From: Brachyhypopomus gauderio
Taxonomy: Eukaryota; Chordata; Actinopteri; Gymnotiformes; Hypopomidae
Reading direction: 5' to 3'
Assembly: GCF_052324685.1 (NCBI RefSeq)
Contig: NC_135212.1
Coordinates: forward strand, 12,883,410 to 12,947,409
Length of the DNA: 64,000 nt
Positions 11,305 to 23,837 of this stretch are shown here, piece after piece; position 1 is the stretch's first letter, and every line of letters starts with the position of its first letter. The position numbers and the translations under genes were made by a program. Under the pieces are notes generated by a model, which did not search any database, was not told the origin of the DNA, and worked only from the letters and a program-made list of their open reading frames with translations.

Positions 11305-11958
11305 CGCACAGGTGCCTCTCACCAGCCAGACGACCAGACAAGCTCGCCGCCTTTACATTGGAAACATCCCATTTGGAGTGACCGAGGTAGACCGGTAATT
11401 GGCCCGAGGGATCTAGTGATCTAGGCATCTAGGGTTTCTTCTCGCTCTACTTGTTTAAAATGGCATCCTTGTTTCTGGTGTTTCTATGAGGATGCAGGGT
11501 GCTAACTTACTTCAATTCCCAGCAGTTCTCTGCAGAACGTTTCTTGCCTTTGGCATGTTCACTGTAGAAATCAGTGGCGAACTTCTTCAATGCCCACATG
11601 AGGCTGGCTGGGCTCACACACGTTCCCAGCAATCCTGCACTTGCAGTGTAGATCAACCAGGATAATAACTTTGCCTTTCTTGAGGTGAGAACTCTTCTGT
11701 GTTATCTTTCATTTGTCTGTCTGCAACTTAAGAGGCATTGAGGTGCTGAGCTTGTGATAATTGTCATGGTAAACAACCAGCCTAACACCATGATATTCCA
11801 GAGGCGCTCAAATTTACACAAGAAGTGCTGTAACTGTAGCTAATGGTTATTGGCATGCTACTGCCCCCTGCTGGGGGCCCATTTTGTTTTTTGTTCTAAA
11901 ATCACAGCAACATGTAGGAATGTGTGTGCATTTTTTATGTTAAAATGTTTTATTTTGA

Positions 11959-12315
<357 letters not shown>

Positions 12316-12377
12316 TAATTTGGTTTATATTTGTTACAACTTGCTTATTCTATGTTTGTAGCTGTTGGTCTTTTTGA

Positions 12378-12587
<210 letters not shown>

Positions 12588-13190
12588 TAACATAGTTATA
12601 CATGCACATAATCCTGAAACAAATATAAGCATTTTTGTTATTAGGAATGTTTGACTCTGCTGTAATAATAGGATTGATCAGATCATCATAGATCTGGGAG
12701 AATACTGAATACTGAATACCTTCCCCATGCATTTGATTTAGAATACAAATGTTGACCATCTGGTGGGACCTGAGAACTAGGTTTAAAAACCCTGGATTAG
12801 ATGTCTAGCTGGAAAAAAAACTCATCAATCTATGTCTTTGTAAATGATAACTGAGTTTCTACTTTATTCTAAGAAAAATCAATGCTTTGAGTTTTAAAAT
12901 AGTTCCTATCAGGTAACAAATTGTGCTTGTTCAGATTTCCAGTTGAGTTCAGGTCTTGTAATTGTGGATGGAGGTGGTGATACTGGAGACGTCACTTACT
13001 TGCACTGGTGGACCAATAGCAGCGTTCCATTCCAGATAAAACTGCTGAAACCCACTAAATTACACAAAAACTACTGTAGTCGGTAAATGGACACGGGGAA
13101 CAACATTACTCTTCAGTGATGTTTAACTTATTGGAGTATAACTGCCAAGTCAAACTACTAGAATCAAATGGATGTAAATGTACCCTGTAT

Positions 13191-13600
13191 CCTTCTCTTC
13201 TCTTCTCTTCTCCTCTCTTCTCTTCTCTTCTCTTCTCTTCTCCTCTCTTCTCTTCTCTTCTCTTCTCCTCTCTTCTCTTCTCTTCTCTTCTCCTCTCTTC
13301 TCTTCTCTTCTCTTCTCTTCTCCTCTCTTCTCTTCTCTTCTCTTCTCTTCTCCTCTCTTCTCTTCTCTTCTCCTCTCTTCTCTTCTCTTCTCTTCTCTTC
13401 TCTTCTCCTCTCTTCTCTTCTCTTCTCTTCTCCTCTCTTCTCTTCTCTTCTCCTCTCTTCTCTTCTCTTCTCTTCTCTTCTCTTCTCTTCTCTTCTCTTC
13501 TCTTCTCTTCTCCTCTCTTCTCTTCTCCTCTCTTCTCTTCTCTTCTCTTCTCCTCTCTTCTCTTCTCTTCTCTTCTCTTCTCTTCTCTTCTCTTCTCCTC
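13191..13600. repeat. (TCTTC/TCTCC)n microsatellite
   Basis: About 410 bp of TCTTC pentamers with interspersed TCCTC variants sit where the u2af2 relic has lost its RRM2 middle exon. ORFs of 150-187 aa on both strands here are artefacts of stop-free simple sequence. The strand is strongly purine/pyrimidine asymmetric and could form triplex DNA. Confidence 0.97.
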
Positions 13601-14470
13601 TTTTTCATGCAGTTTCCATTACTGCTCTGAAACTCACGTTTCTTTCATTTTTGTTCCTCCCCACTCTGTCTCCAGCTAAGGGCCTGTAAGATTGTTAAGT
13701 CTACGCTCATAATTTGTTCAGTAGTACTGGCCTGCTGCCATGCCAACCTATAATCCAAAGCAAGTTAGACATTCTGTTCCTCACACGGACACACTTCCCG
13801 CCTGTGGGTCGTTCGCCCCCACCCTCCCCCACAACTGCTATCTTTCTGCCATCACTCTTTTGCTAACTCGCCAAGGGGTTTCTGGCTAGTAAGGTGGGGT
13901 GGGGGCATTAAGGAGATTGTGTGTGGTAGGGTGGGGTACGGATGGGTTGTTGTGATAGGTTAGTTTTAAAGAAAGGCATGACGGTTGGATATAATGATGG
14001 TGGTTTAAATACAAGTATCTAGTGTTTGAGGCATTTTTTCCACATTGTTTTAGTGTGATGTTAATCAGACATGTTTGTTGCATACCATATGGGCTGTCCA
14101 AGGGTAATCAGACATTTTTGCTGTATGCTGTCCAGGCTGTGTGTGGCTAATTGGTTGCGTTTCTGCAGGCATGCAGCTGGGTGATACGCCACTGGTAGTG
14201 CAGTGGGCCAGCGTGGGGGTGAAGAACACCTGCTCAGTGAGTGGAAACAGCAGATGTCGTCATGTGCGGGATGAATGCAATCATCACTACAGTGGATTTC
14301 AAATATACACCCTCATCTTATTGCTACAGTAAGAACTTGTTTCATTTATTTCCATGCTGTGGTCTATATGCACTGATTACGACACACATCAAGCAAATGA
14401 ATATAACTTTACTTCCAAGTTCCCTACAAACTTTGCCATTCGATCTTCTGCATTGAGTCCAAAAGCACGA

Positions 14471-14843
14471 GTGATGGAGGATGTGATGGAGCATGTGATG
14501 GAGCATGTGATGGAGGATGCGATGGAGGATGCGATGGAGGATGCGATGGAGCATGTGATGGAGCATGTGATGGAGCATGTGATGGAGCATGTGATGGAGG
14601 ATGTGATGGAGGATGTGATGGAGCATGTGATGGAGCATGTGATGGAGCATGTGATGGAGGATGTGATGGAGCATGTGATGGAGCATGTGATGGAGGATGT
14701 GATGGAGCATGTGATGGAGCATGTGATGGAGGATGTGATGGAGCATGTGATGGAGCATGTGATGGAGCATGTGATGGAGGATGTGATGGAGCATGTGATG
14801 GAGCATGTGATGGAGCATGTGATGGAGGATGTGATGGAGCATG
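14471..14843. repeat. 12-bp minisatellite (GTGATGGAGSAT)n
   Basis: About 31 units of 12 bp alternate between GTGATGGAGCAT and GTGATGGAGGAT, with three GCGATGGAGGAT variants near the left end. The array lies in an intron of the u2af2 relic, just before the exon at 14868. Because the unit is four codons long, it reads VMEH/VMED on the plus strand. That reading is not gene-like and overlaps no U2AF2 sequence. Confidence 0.95.
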
Positions 14844-15375
14844 TTTCTGCACTCGTGTTTCCTGCAGATACCCGTGGTCCAGGCCCCTGGGAACCTTCAG
14901 GTCCCGATCCTGACGCAGCTGCAGATGGTGGTTCTGACCAGGCTGCTGTGTGCGGGCCTGCCCACCGAGGTGCTGTTGGTCCTCAACATGGTGATGCTGG
15001 ATGATGAGGACCATGAGGAGATCCTGGAGAACATCTGACAGGACATGTGCGCTCCAACTTAATCCACCGTCCCGTCTATGGCGTGGACGTACCGGGCTGC
15101 GGCAAGGTGGAGGAGTGAAGGGGAAAGGAGTGAGTGGGAGGGGGTTGGTGAGAGTGAGACGGAGTGGTCAGAGAGTGAGCTGGTTTATGAGTATGTGGCC
15201 TGGTGACGCTGGGGTTGCCTTGGTGATGGAATATACCTTTGTTCAAGATCTTTGTGGAGTACGAGTCGACAGCACACAGAGGGCCACGCACACACTGACT
15301 GGGCGGAAGTTCTCCAACTGTGTGGTGGTCATCAAGTACTATGACCCAGATATGTACCATAGACATGAATTCTGA

Positions 15376-16430
15376 AGGTCAGGACCTGCTCACCAGAAGG
15401 AAGATTACAGCACAGGATGAGAAGAAGGACGACTTGACCTGTTGCTTCTTATTTTAATTATTTATGTTATACAAGTAAACAGTACAAGTATACAGTTTTT
15501 TTAGTTTCAGTTCCCTAGTAGAGAACATGAGGCTGTTGTTTATCTGAGAAACAGAGTATTTACCCTAAAATGTAATAAACATTAAAAAAAAAAAGCTTTT
15601 ACAAAATACACAGAAAGATCTGTTGATTAAAAATAAAAATAATAAAAATTGTTGCCAAAAATAAAAAAGTACAGCTTTTACATTCAGTACCGTGAATATA
15701 ACACATTATGTGAACTCAAGTTTATAGCCTTGCTCAAGTGTTACCTGGTGTGATGATGGGTGCTGGGAGACGTAGATGACATAAACACACACCCAAAGGG
15801 GAGGGGTCAGGGACTGTAGCGTGACACCTATATATTACTATATATTTATATACTAATCCGAGCGGACCGCTGCCCAGGCTAGTGAGGAGTAACAGATCCC
15901 GATAGGTCACAGTTCTCGGTGTAACACCTGTTTAACTTAACAAGTCAGTAAGAGATTGGCTAAGGCAGCGTTATGATAGCCAATCAGAGCCAGTGTTTTT
16001 ACACGCGCGCCGAAGCACGCGAGTGACACGACACAAACGGAGAAGAGGCCGAAATGCCGTCAAGTGCAAGCCGAAGAAAACTAGAACTTTCAAGGCGATA
16101 TAAACATTATTTAAGAAAATACTTGAAGTTCCTGAATGTCTACCAGACTGGGTATTTGATTTATTTAATTAAGAATAGAGGTTTTATTGTTAAGTTTACT
16201 TCTGTTGTCTCAGTTGTCTCAGGTTGAGAGAATTTAATTTAATTTCATAGATGTAAATGTACTTTATATAGTGTAACTGTTTACTTTTGCTTTTTTTTCC
16301 CCAAAGATTTGGGATTTTAAAGGATTTTATCCTGCACTGGTCTGTGGATGTGCAATAAATATCAAAAGTTAAACATTTTTCTGATCTACTCATTTCAACT
16401 GACTGTGAAAACTGCTTAAAAAAACTTAAT
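15376..16430. other. Intergenic DNA between u2af2 relic and hAT end
   Basis: AT-rich sequence with A-runs follows the u2af2 relic. From 15960 to 16060 a GC-richer patch carries a CCAAT motif (GCCAATCAGAGCC) and a CpG cluster (ACACGCGCGCCGAAGCACGCG), followed by an ATG with a short basic ORF at about 16052. This may be the promoter side of a hAT-type element whose right end is at about 16596, or an unrelated promoter. No protein family was recognised. Confidence 0.35.
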
Positions 16431-16596
16431 TAATTGGCATATAACCTTTTTTTAACTGCAACGCAAATAGTTACTTTCCCTGGTAACGAGTTACTTTTAT
16501 TATATAGTAATTCAGTTACTAACTCAGTTACTTTTTTGAACAAGTAGTGAGTAACTATAACTAATTACTTTTTTAAAGTAACGTTCCCAACACTGG
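16430..16596. mobile_element. hAT-type terminal remnant (GTAACTAGTTACT-rich)
   Basis: The stretch is dense in GTTACTTT/AAGTAAC motifs and ends AAGTAACGTTCCCAACACTG. That is the reverse of the common fish hAT terminus CAGTGTTGGGAACGTTACTT. No opposite end was found, so boundaries and target duplication are unknown. Confidence 0.6.
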
Positions 16597-16668
16597 TTAT
16601 ATGTATAAATACATTTGTATGTATACTAGAATGAAACTGCTAGTACTGTAAAATAAGATGGCACAAAG

Positions 16669-16840
<172 letters not shown>

Positions 16841-16870
16841 TGGAATTTTTTATATATGAAGTGTCCTGAT

Positions 16871-17228
16871 TGTCATGTATGGATCCATTCCTAGTGTCAG
16901 TCCTGTCCATGTCTTCTGTTTAACCCTGCCCAGATCTGTTCCCCAGTCAATCCTGTCTGTGTCTTCTGTTTAACCCTGCCCAGATCTGTTCCCCAGTCAA
17001 TCCTGTCTGTGTCTTCTGTTGTTCCTTGTCCTGTCTGTCCCTCCGTCTCGCCCCCCTCATAATTCATTCCCAGCCTTATCTTGTGAGAGAGAGAGAGATT
17101 ATTTGTTTAGTTGATTATTGGTTGAGCTGCCTTAATACCTGTTCAGTGTGTTCAGTAGTGCTTGTAGTTTTTATTAAAAGACTTCCGTAGTCCGCACCTG
17201 CATCCCCCCTCCTGTTCAAAACATTACA
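16871..17228 (+). mobile_element. Solo LTR-like element with 5-bp target duplication
   Basis: The 358-bp element begins TGTCATGTATGG and ends CAAAACATTACA. It is flanked by the exact direct repeat CTGAT (16866-16870 and 17229-17233). An ATTAAA signal lies at about 17175. An internal 52-bp direct duplication (AACCCTGCCCAGATCTGTTC...) spans about 16915-17010. No internal retroelement coding sequence is attached. Confidence 0.8.
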
Positions 17229-17233
17229 CTGAT

Positions 17234-17969
17234 CTTCCATTTATGCTGATACTAGTATTTATTATGAGACTACTTCCTACAAGACTTATTATGCAACGAA
17301 TGAGCTCTGGCTACATTTTTTACCTTATGAAATATAATTCAAAAGAAAACTATTACTTCATTGTGCTCGTCTTGTGAATAAAAAAATAAAAATCAAAGAA
17401 AGATTGTTTCATTGAGTGTGCTAACCTCACTGAAAAGGCAACTGGGGTCCTTACTGCTGGGGTCCTGGGTGGCTTATTTTACAGCAGCTATGTGAGATTC
17501 TGCATTTTCCCCATTCTAGTCTATTAATGAGGCTTCAGAGTCAAGATGGGGCATTTTAAGATAATTTCCATAATCATTGCATTCAAGCATTATTAAAACG
17601 TTTTATTTGCCACAAAGATTAAATAAACTTTTTTGTGATATAGTTGAGTCAATATTTTTGTATTTCTACAATTTCAATATTTTCTGATACCTCCAAACCA
17701 TCAGGTGGCGCTACAAGAATTTATTGAATTTCGCGTTACTGTAATTCTCGAGGAAGAACAAGCTAACCGTTACTCAGAAACAAACTCGCCGTCGTCTAGT
17801 GTTTATATACTATCGTTGCTAATTACGTTAGCCTTTTCTTTTTTCTTTTAGGTTTTTCACTACATATTTAGGCACTGGAGTCTTCATATTTACAGGTGTT
17901 TTCCTAAAAGCCGATCCGTAGTCAGCGACCAGACGGAGTCTCTGCGGCGACACCTCCACGCTATTGACC
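17234..17969 (+). promoter_or_regulatory. 5' flank and probable promoter of prpsap1
   Basis: AT-rich sequence gives way near 17880 to a GC- and CpG-richer stretch ('agccgatccgtagtcagcga', 'ctctgcggcgacacctccac') that leads into the start codon. The transcription start is inferred to lie between about 17700 and 17950. No TATA box is obvious. Confidence 0.4.
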
Positions 17970-20900
17970 ATGAATGTTCCTAAGAGCGGGTACCGGGTCT
18001 TCTCCGCCAACTCCACCGCCGCCTGCACCCAGCTGGCCAAGAAGATCACCGAGTACGTGTGTACAAGGACATATTTACTCACTAATGTGCTCAACTCCCA
18101 GTATTAGACAGTGTTCATACGGGTCTGAGCTGTTTATGTAGTTCACAACTGTTATGCAGCTGTGTGGAGGTCTATGGGGGAGTTGGGTGACTAACTGGAG
18201 AGTCAGATGGGCAGTTAGTCTGATAGCTGCCCATCTGATGTGTGTCATTAACGTCTTAGTTTACTACAAATATATGGATCAATGACAGTAATTACAAACT
18301 GGAAGCTCTAATGATCCATTGACTGGTTTGATCCATGGGAAGACGTTATTTTGCCAAATCTTCCAGTTGCAACAGCTGAGGTACGTGAACACGGTTTAGT
18401 TTGGGTTTTTTTGCACCTTGGTTCATGCAGGTTTTCTTCTTGACTTTCTAGGCGCCTTGGAGTGGAGTTGGGCAAATCTGTCGTTTACCAGGAGTCTAAC
18501 AGAGGTGAAACTGCTGCATCTTGCCGAATTAAGAGGGTAGACGACCATATTCCTAAACTAATGAAAAGTGATGTTAGTTCACTGTGATTTATTCCCTTTA
18601 AAATGACAGAGACCAGAATCGATGTCAAAGAGTCTGTCAGAGGCCAAACAATCTTCATCATTCAAACCATTCCCAGGTAATGCAGATTTTTAAACATGGT
18701 AACAGTGTGCCAGTCTTCAAATGAGGCACGATTATGTATTAAACTAAAACAATTACCCTAGTTAACAAGTGGGCTTTTCATCTGTCTGAGCTCTTTACCA
18801 AACAGCATTTTTGCAGTGTGTGCTTGCTCAATTTGTTTTGAAAACTCAAAATCCTGCCTCCGTGACCTCTTGAGGGCCGCTCTCACAAATCGAAGTGTAA
18901 CGTGATCGCGACTACTGCCTGCTGAAGCAGCTTGTTGCCGTTGCTTTGCTGCTTTCATGATGCCTCTGGTCTGAAACTAAAGCGTGGTTGAATATGTGTG
19001 TCTCTCAGAGATGTCAACACGGCCATCATGGAGCTTCTGGTAATGGTGTACGCACTCAAGACCTCCTGTGCCAACAATATCATCGGTGTCATCCCGTACT
19101 TCCCCTACAGTAAACAGTGCAAGATGAGGAAGAGGGGCTCCATCGTGTCCAAACTACTGGCGTCTATGCTGGCCAAAGCAGGTATCACTTGATTATTATG
19201 GCGTTGGGGTATAAGATGCATGAGGTGAGCACTAACAAGCACTAACAACCCGTCCATCAGGTTTAACTCACATCATCACCATGGACCTGCATCAGAAAGA
19301 GATCCAGGGTTTCTTCAGCTTCCCCGTTGACAACCTGCGCGCCTCTCCGTTTCTTACACAATATATTCAAGAAGAGGTGGGTGACGTCTCCCCCTCCTAG
19401 TGTGTGAACCCCACTCTGGGTCAAATCTCTGGCCACTGAGGCTGTTGTGAGATTTTTTAGAATATTTTCTGTGTTTTCTTTCAGGTTCCTGATTACAGAA
19501 ACGCCATCATTGTTGCAAAGTCCCCCTCTGCTGCAAAAAGGTATTGATGTCGCGTTTCCTCAACCTGACTTGAAACTATAAGTATCTAGTTTTATGAGCC
19601 CTTGTGTTTTAATGAATGACAATGTGTTTGACCATGTATTTCATCATCTTGTATTTGAGACCAGGCATTGCTGTGTGTTTGTGTGCTTGTAAATGTGTGT
19701 GCGTGGTCCCCACAGGGCTCAGTCCTATGCCGAGCGCCTGCGTCTGGGTCTGGCCGTCATCCATGGGGAGGCCCAGCGTGCCGAGTCTGACATGGCCGAC
19801 GGCCGACACTCTCCCCCCTGCGTGCGCAACACCTCCGGCCACCCCGGTCTGGAGCTGCCGTGTAAGACCAGTCACTGCTCCCCACAGTCTGAGCAGACCA
19901 TCACGCACTCACAGAGTCCTCAGTATAGGCCCACATCCTTTAACCACCAAACTCCCACTGGTTAACTATGCACTGCAGCACTCGCAAGCTGTCGGGTGCT
20001 CACTACACCTAGATCTCTTGTTGCATGTCGGATTTTAAGGTAGCTTTAGTTATTTTCTTATGTTCAGTTGATCTGTTCAGTTCAGGCTCTAAGATTTGGC
20101 CTCTTTTTGTTGAGTTCAGAACAAATACGGTAATTATAAGCAGGTCTTTCCAAATGATTCCTGTGTCCATATTGTGTAATTAACATGACTCGACAGATAT
20201 TTATTCCACTTAATTCTGTTTTCATTTGTGTGTTTTGTATATCTCATGGGGACTTTTAACAATCCTCAGGGAGGATATTCAGAGCCATAAGTTAGTGTGA
20301 TAGAGCTGTCTCTTAAGACTCTTTAAGCTGGAGATTTGATAAAACATTTTTAGTCTAAACTCAAAGACCACTTTAGAAGACCTTGCTTGCACATCTTGGC
20401 ACCACTGTGCCTGTAGATCCACTGTACAGGTGTAGAGAATGTACCTGTGCCTATAGAGCCACTGTACAGGTGTAGAGAATGTACCTGTGCCTATAGAGCC
20501 ACTGTACAGGTATAGAGACTACCTGTGAACGTAGAGGTGTACAGGAATTTTACATGATATTTGACCTATGGATACTGGGCCCTATGATGGGCCCAATAAA
20601 CTGACAAACAAAACTTCATATAGATTTTTTTTATATATGTATACATGTACATGTATAGATAGTAAATGGATCCATTTCATGGAACATTTAAAAATGTAAA
20701 AAAAATTATTGACAATATAAATTATGTATCTACAATTCAGTGATGACAGTCAGCATGTATTGTGCCTTTTCAGCTTATATCTGGGTGAATCCTGAGGGTT
20801 GTTGAAGTCCCTTCTCTCATTTCTCTGTGTTTTATGAGTTGTATGTGGATGTTGTTTAATGTGGTGTTTATTTGTTGGTAATAGGCAAGCAGCAAGCTCC

Positions 20901-23837
20901 GTTTCCAGGCATAGAACTCCCAAGTACGCCTGTTAACTCTCTCTGCTTCTGATCCCAGCGGTCACCGCACCCAAAAGGCTCTCGTGTGTGCATGGCGTTC
21001 CCGAGGCTCTCGGCTCCTGCAGGAAGCACTCTGACTCGAACCTTCTCACTCCGACTGTAGCCGTCTGTTGCAAGATCCTTCAACTTTCTAAAGCCAACCC
21101 TATTTAAGAGTATGAAGACCGCCAGCTGTCATAACTGCGCGGATGTTCGGAGTGCTTGCGTGCAGGACTGACAGACCTCACCTGATGTGCTTTTTCCTGA
21201 ATATTCGTAGTCCCTGTAAAATATCTGTCTGAGATGTATACATGCACTCCATTTGATCAGAGCCCATTTTGCCAGTCAACACATCTTAACCTGTTCCTGA
21301 ATAACTCTGTCCACTAGACTTTTAAAGCAGTCTGGTAGCTGCTTGTCGAGGCCTCTGTCAGGTCTTGGAAACACACGACCTTGAGTAAAGAACCGGATAA
21401 ATCTTAGTTACGGTCTCAGAACAAAGGCAGCTTATAAACCACACGTTGTGTTGGTCTTATCTGTACCACTGGACAGGATGCAGACTAAAATACCTCTAGA
21501 TCTCCGTTAATACACAAACATTAATATATACTGGATGTTTGACAGTGTGGGTGTGTGTTGTTTGCCTTTCTAAAGTCCGTTCACATTGTAGAATCTGGCA
21601 CTGTGGATCCAAACAAACTGTCCAACGGATTGTCACTGGCAGCTTAAGTTTGTGTTCCTAACCATGCGCCACAGAGGTAGCTTTTTATCTTTTCATTTGA
21701 GAGTGGCAGAATCGAAAACTTGGTTGATTGAGTGCAGCTCAGAATGAAGGGAGTATAACCCATACCTTACTATAAGTTAGTAATAGCATACACAATACTA
21801 TTACAGTGTGTGTTTTCCTCTGTAGATGAAAGGCACGTGTTGAGAGCACGTTGAACTCTGGTTAAGCCTTCAGAGCTGCTCCTTGTGAGAGCATATGCAG
21901 GAGTATGTGAGCGTATTGCCTTCCCTCTGAATACCAGGCTGTTGAATGAGCAGCCAGGCAGTCTTGGTCCTCTCCCACGCTACTGCAGTCCTGCCAGGAC
22001 AGGGCTGCTACGTGTGTAGTCAGGGCAGCTTGTCTGAAACCTCTCCGAGGTTCTACCTCATGATTGGGTATGTTGGGCAAGACAAGATGCTTTTGTTTCT
22101 GCATGGCATGTGCTGCAATGAGTTTGCCATTGCAAACTGGAACTTGTAGGTGGGGTAAAATGGGGAAAGACTTAAAGAGCAAAACCATCTATAGCTTGCA
22201 TGACTCTTCCCATGACTCATTTGTCATTTAACGATCACTAGGGATTGTTTTGCTTATTATATGAATTTGAACCCATCTTACCCGGTCTACATTAACAGAA
22301 GAGCCCGACTGGCGTAAGGGTCCCTCTTCAGAAGCTTCTGTGACAGGTTTATGACTTACCAGCTGCAACTTCTGTTTATAGTAATGATGGCTAAGGAGAA
22401 ACCACCCATCACAGTCGTTGGGGACGTGGGAGGACGCATCGCTATTATTGTTGTAAGGAATGGAGTTCTTGATTTATACATTAACAGTTTTGGTACCACA
22501 GCAGACACTGAAACGATTCTTGCTTTTAACATCACAAATCATGGCTTGTGCATCTCCATAGGAAGTGATTTGAGCTAATGCTAGCATGCTTGCAGGATGA
22601 CATCATAGATGACGTGGAGGACTTTGTGGCAGCTGCAGAGATACTGAAGGAGAGAGGGGCCTATAAAATCTACATCATGGCCACCCACGGGCTGCTGTCT
22701 GCTGACGCTCCACGCCTCATCGAGGAGTCCGCCATAGACGAGGTGGGTTCCCGATGCCACTTGCATTGCCCGGGACTCGTCAACACACAGAACTACGTAC
22801 CGTAAGCTGAGATCAGCTAAATGACTGTTGCATTGGTCTCCAGCCTAAACAATATAAATGAGATCGTTACAGACGCGTAACGGGACTTAGGGACCTTGAT
22901 CACTGTTCTGTCTTGTCATCAATGTGCTGTGATTACTGGATGGTTCACACAGGAAATACCCTTGAATGAAATCTGACATCCTTTCATTTTGCGTCCACTT
23001 TACTGTAAAAAAGAGGCCAAACAAATGTTTGTCTTTGTCCAAATCAGGGTACCCGCGGGTCCTTAAAAAGTCTTAAAATGTCTTAAATTTAGTTTTCCAT
23101 ATTCAAGGCCTAAAAATGTCTTAAAATGTCTGGAATTTTATGAGGGGAGGCATTAAATTATTATAAGTGTGTGTTGTTCAGTTGTTCTGGCGCGATGTGA
23201 ACTTTGCCGAATCTAGCGCTAGGACCATGCAACCGCTCCAGGGTCCTCGTGCTAGATTCCTAGCGTTGGAGTATACGGCCTCAACAACGTCAACAATTTT
23301 CGTTCGCCAACCCCCAACCCCCCCGGTCAACAATTCTCGTTCGCCAGCAATCCCCCCCGTCAACGATGTGGAACACACCTGCATCCCCAGTAATAGTGTT
23401 ATTTTTTCTTGTGAGAGGTATTAAAAAGGTCTTAAAAGTCACTGAATTTGAGATTTAAAAATGTGCAGATACCCTGCAAATACTTACAAGTTGATCGATG
23501 CATACCTGAGGGGAAAACAGTAATAGAAGGGCAGAAAACCGATAGAGCTGACGCTAGTTTTACGTGATACCGCTTAATAAAAACAGTTTTACTATTGCCA
23601 CGTAGAAGTGGATGCATTCCCAGGCTTCCGAAGGCGTTTTGCCCAGTTGGTGAGCTGCGTGTCTGTCCCTCCTCACAGGTGGTGGTCACCAACACCGTCC
23701 CCCACGAAGTCCAGAAGCTGCAGTGTCCCAAGATTAAGACGGTGGACGTCAGCATGATCCTGGCCGAGGCCATCCGCCGCATCCACAATGGCGAGTCTAT
23801 GGCGTACCTGTTCCGCAACATCGCCGTGGACGACTGA
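17970..23837 (+). CDS. prpsap1: PRPP synthetase-associated protein 1 (10 exons, 356 aa)
   Basis: The exons are 17970-18052, 18452-18504, 18610-18676, 19009-19181, 19261-19376, 19485-19540, 19716-19861, 22382-22452, 22596-22742 and 23679-23837. They join in frame (1071 nt) and every intron is GT-AG. PRPSAP proteins are non-catalytic subunits of the cytosolic phosphoribosyl-pyrophosphate synthetase complex and restrain its activity (family knowledge). Seen here are [19 protein letters not shown] at the N-terminus, [59 protein letters not shown] (the PRPSAP-specific insertion region), [20 protein letters not shown] followed by DDIIDD (PRPP-site region) and [13 protein letters not shown] at the end. 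The [17 protein letters not shown] and N-terminal features favour PRPSAP1. KTSCA and [11 protein letters not shown] look more like PRPSAP2, so the 1/2 call is likely but not certain. Intron 7 (2.5 kb) carries tandem repeats and intron 9 carries a MITE. Confidence 0.9.
20395..20530. repeat. ~41-bp tandem repeat in prpsap1 intron 7
   Basis: Three copies of a unit running 'gtgcctatagagccactgta' then 'caggtgtagagaatgtacct' are visible; the last copy is degenerate. No coding content. Confidence 0.75.
23045..23476. mobile_element. MITE (probably hAT) in prpsap1 intron 9
   Basis: The 432-bp element begins CAGGGTACCCGCGGGTCC and ends GTGCAGATACCCTG. CAGGGTA/TACCCTG match as inverted ends. Subterminal 'ttaaaaagtcttaaaa' motifs recur near both ends in opposite orientation. 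The flanks share CAAAT directly on each side, only 5 bp rather than the 8 bp of hAT. The middle contains two copies of a GTTCGCCA-plus-C-run module that also appears in the MITEs at 55390 and 61930. Confidence 0.7.

Noticed and set aside
13116-13689. ORFs of 150-187 aa on both strands
   Set aside because: They lie in a (TCTTC)n microsatellite that has no stops; composition is Ser/Leu/Phe or Glu/Arg/Lys only.
14342-15014. ORFs of 166-216 aa rich in MEHV, LHHM or PSHA repeats
   Set aside because: They are frames of a 12-bp minisatellite run into flanking u2af2 relic sequence; no independent gene evidence.
16052-16200. Short basic ORF (MPSSASRRKLELSRRYK...) after a CCAAT/CpG patch
   Set aside because: About 50 codons with no family match; likely part of the hAT-like repeat ending at 16596.
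18758-18958. 66-aa minus ORF inside prpsap1 intron 3
   Set aside because: It overlaps an intron of a complete gene on the other strand and has no recognised motif.
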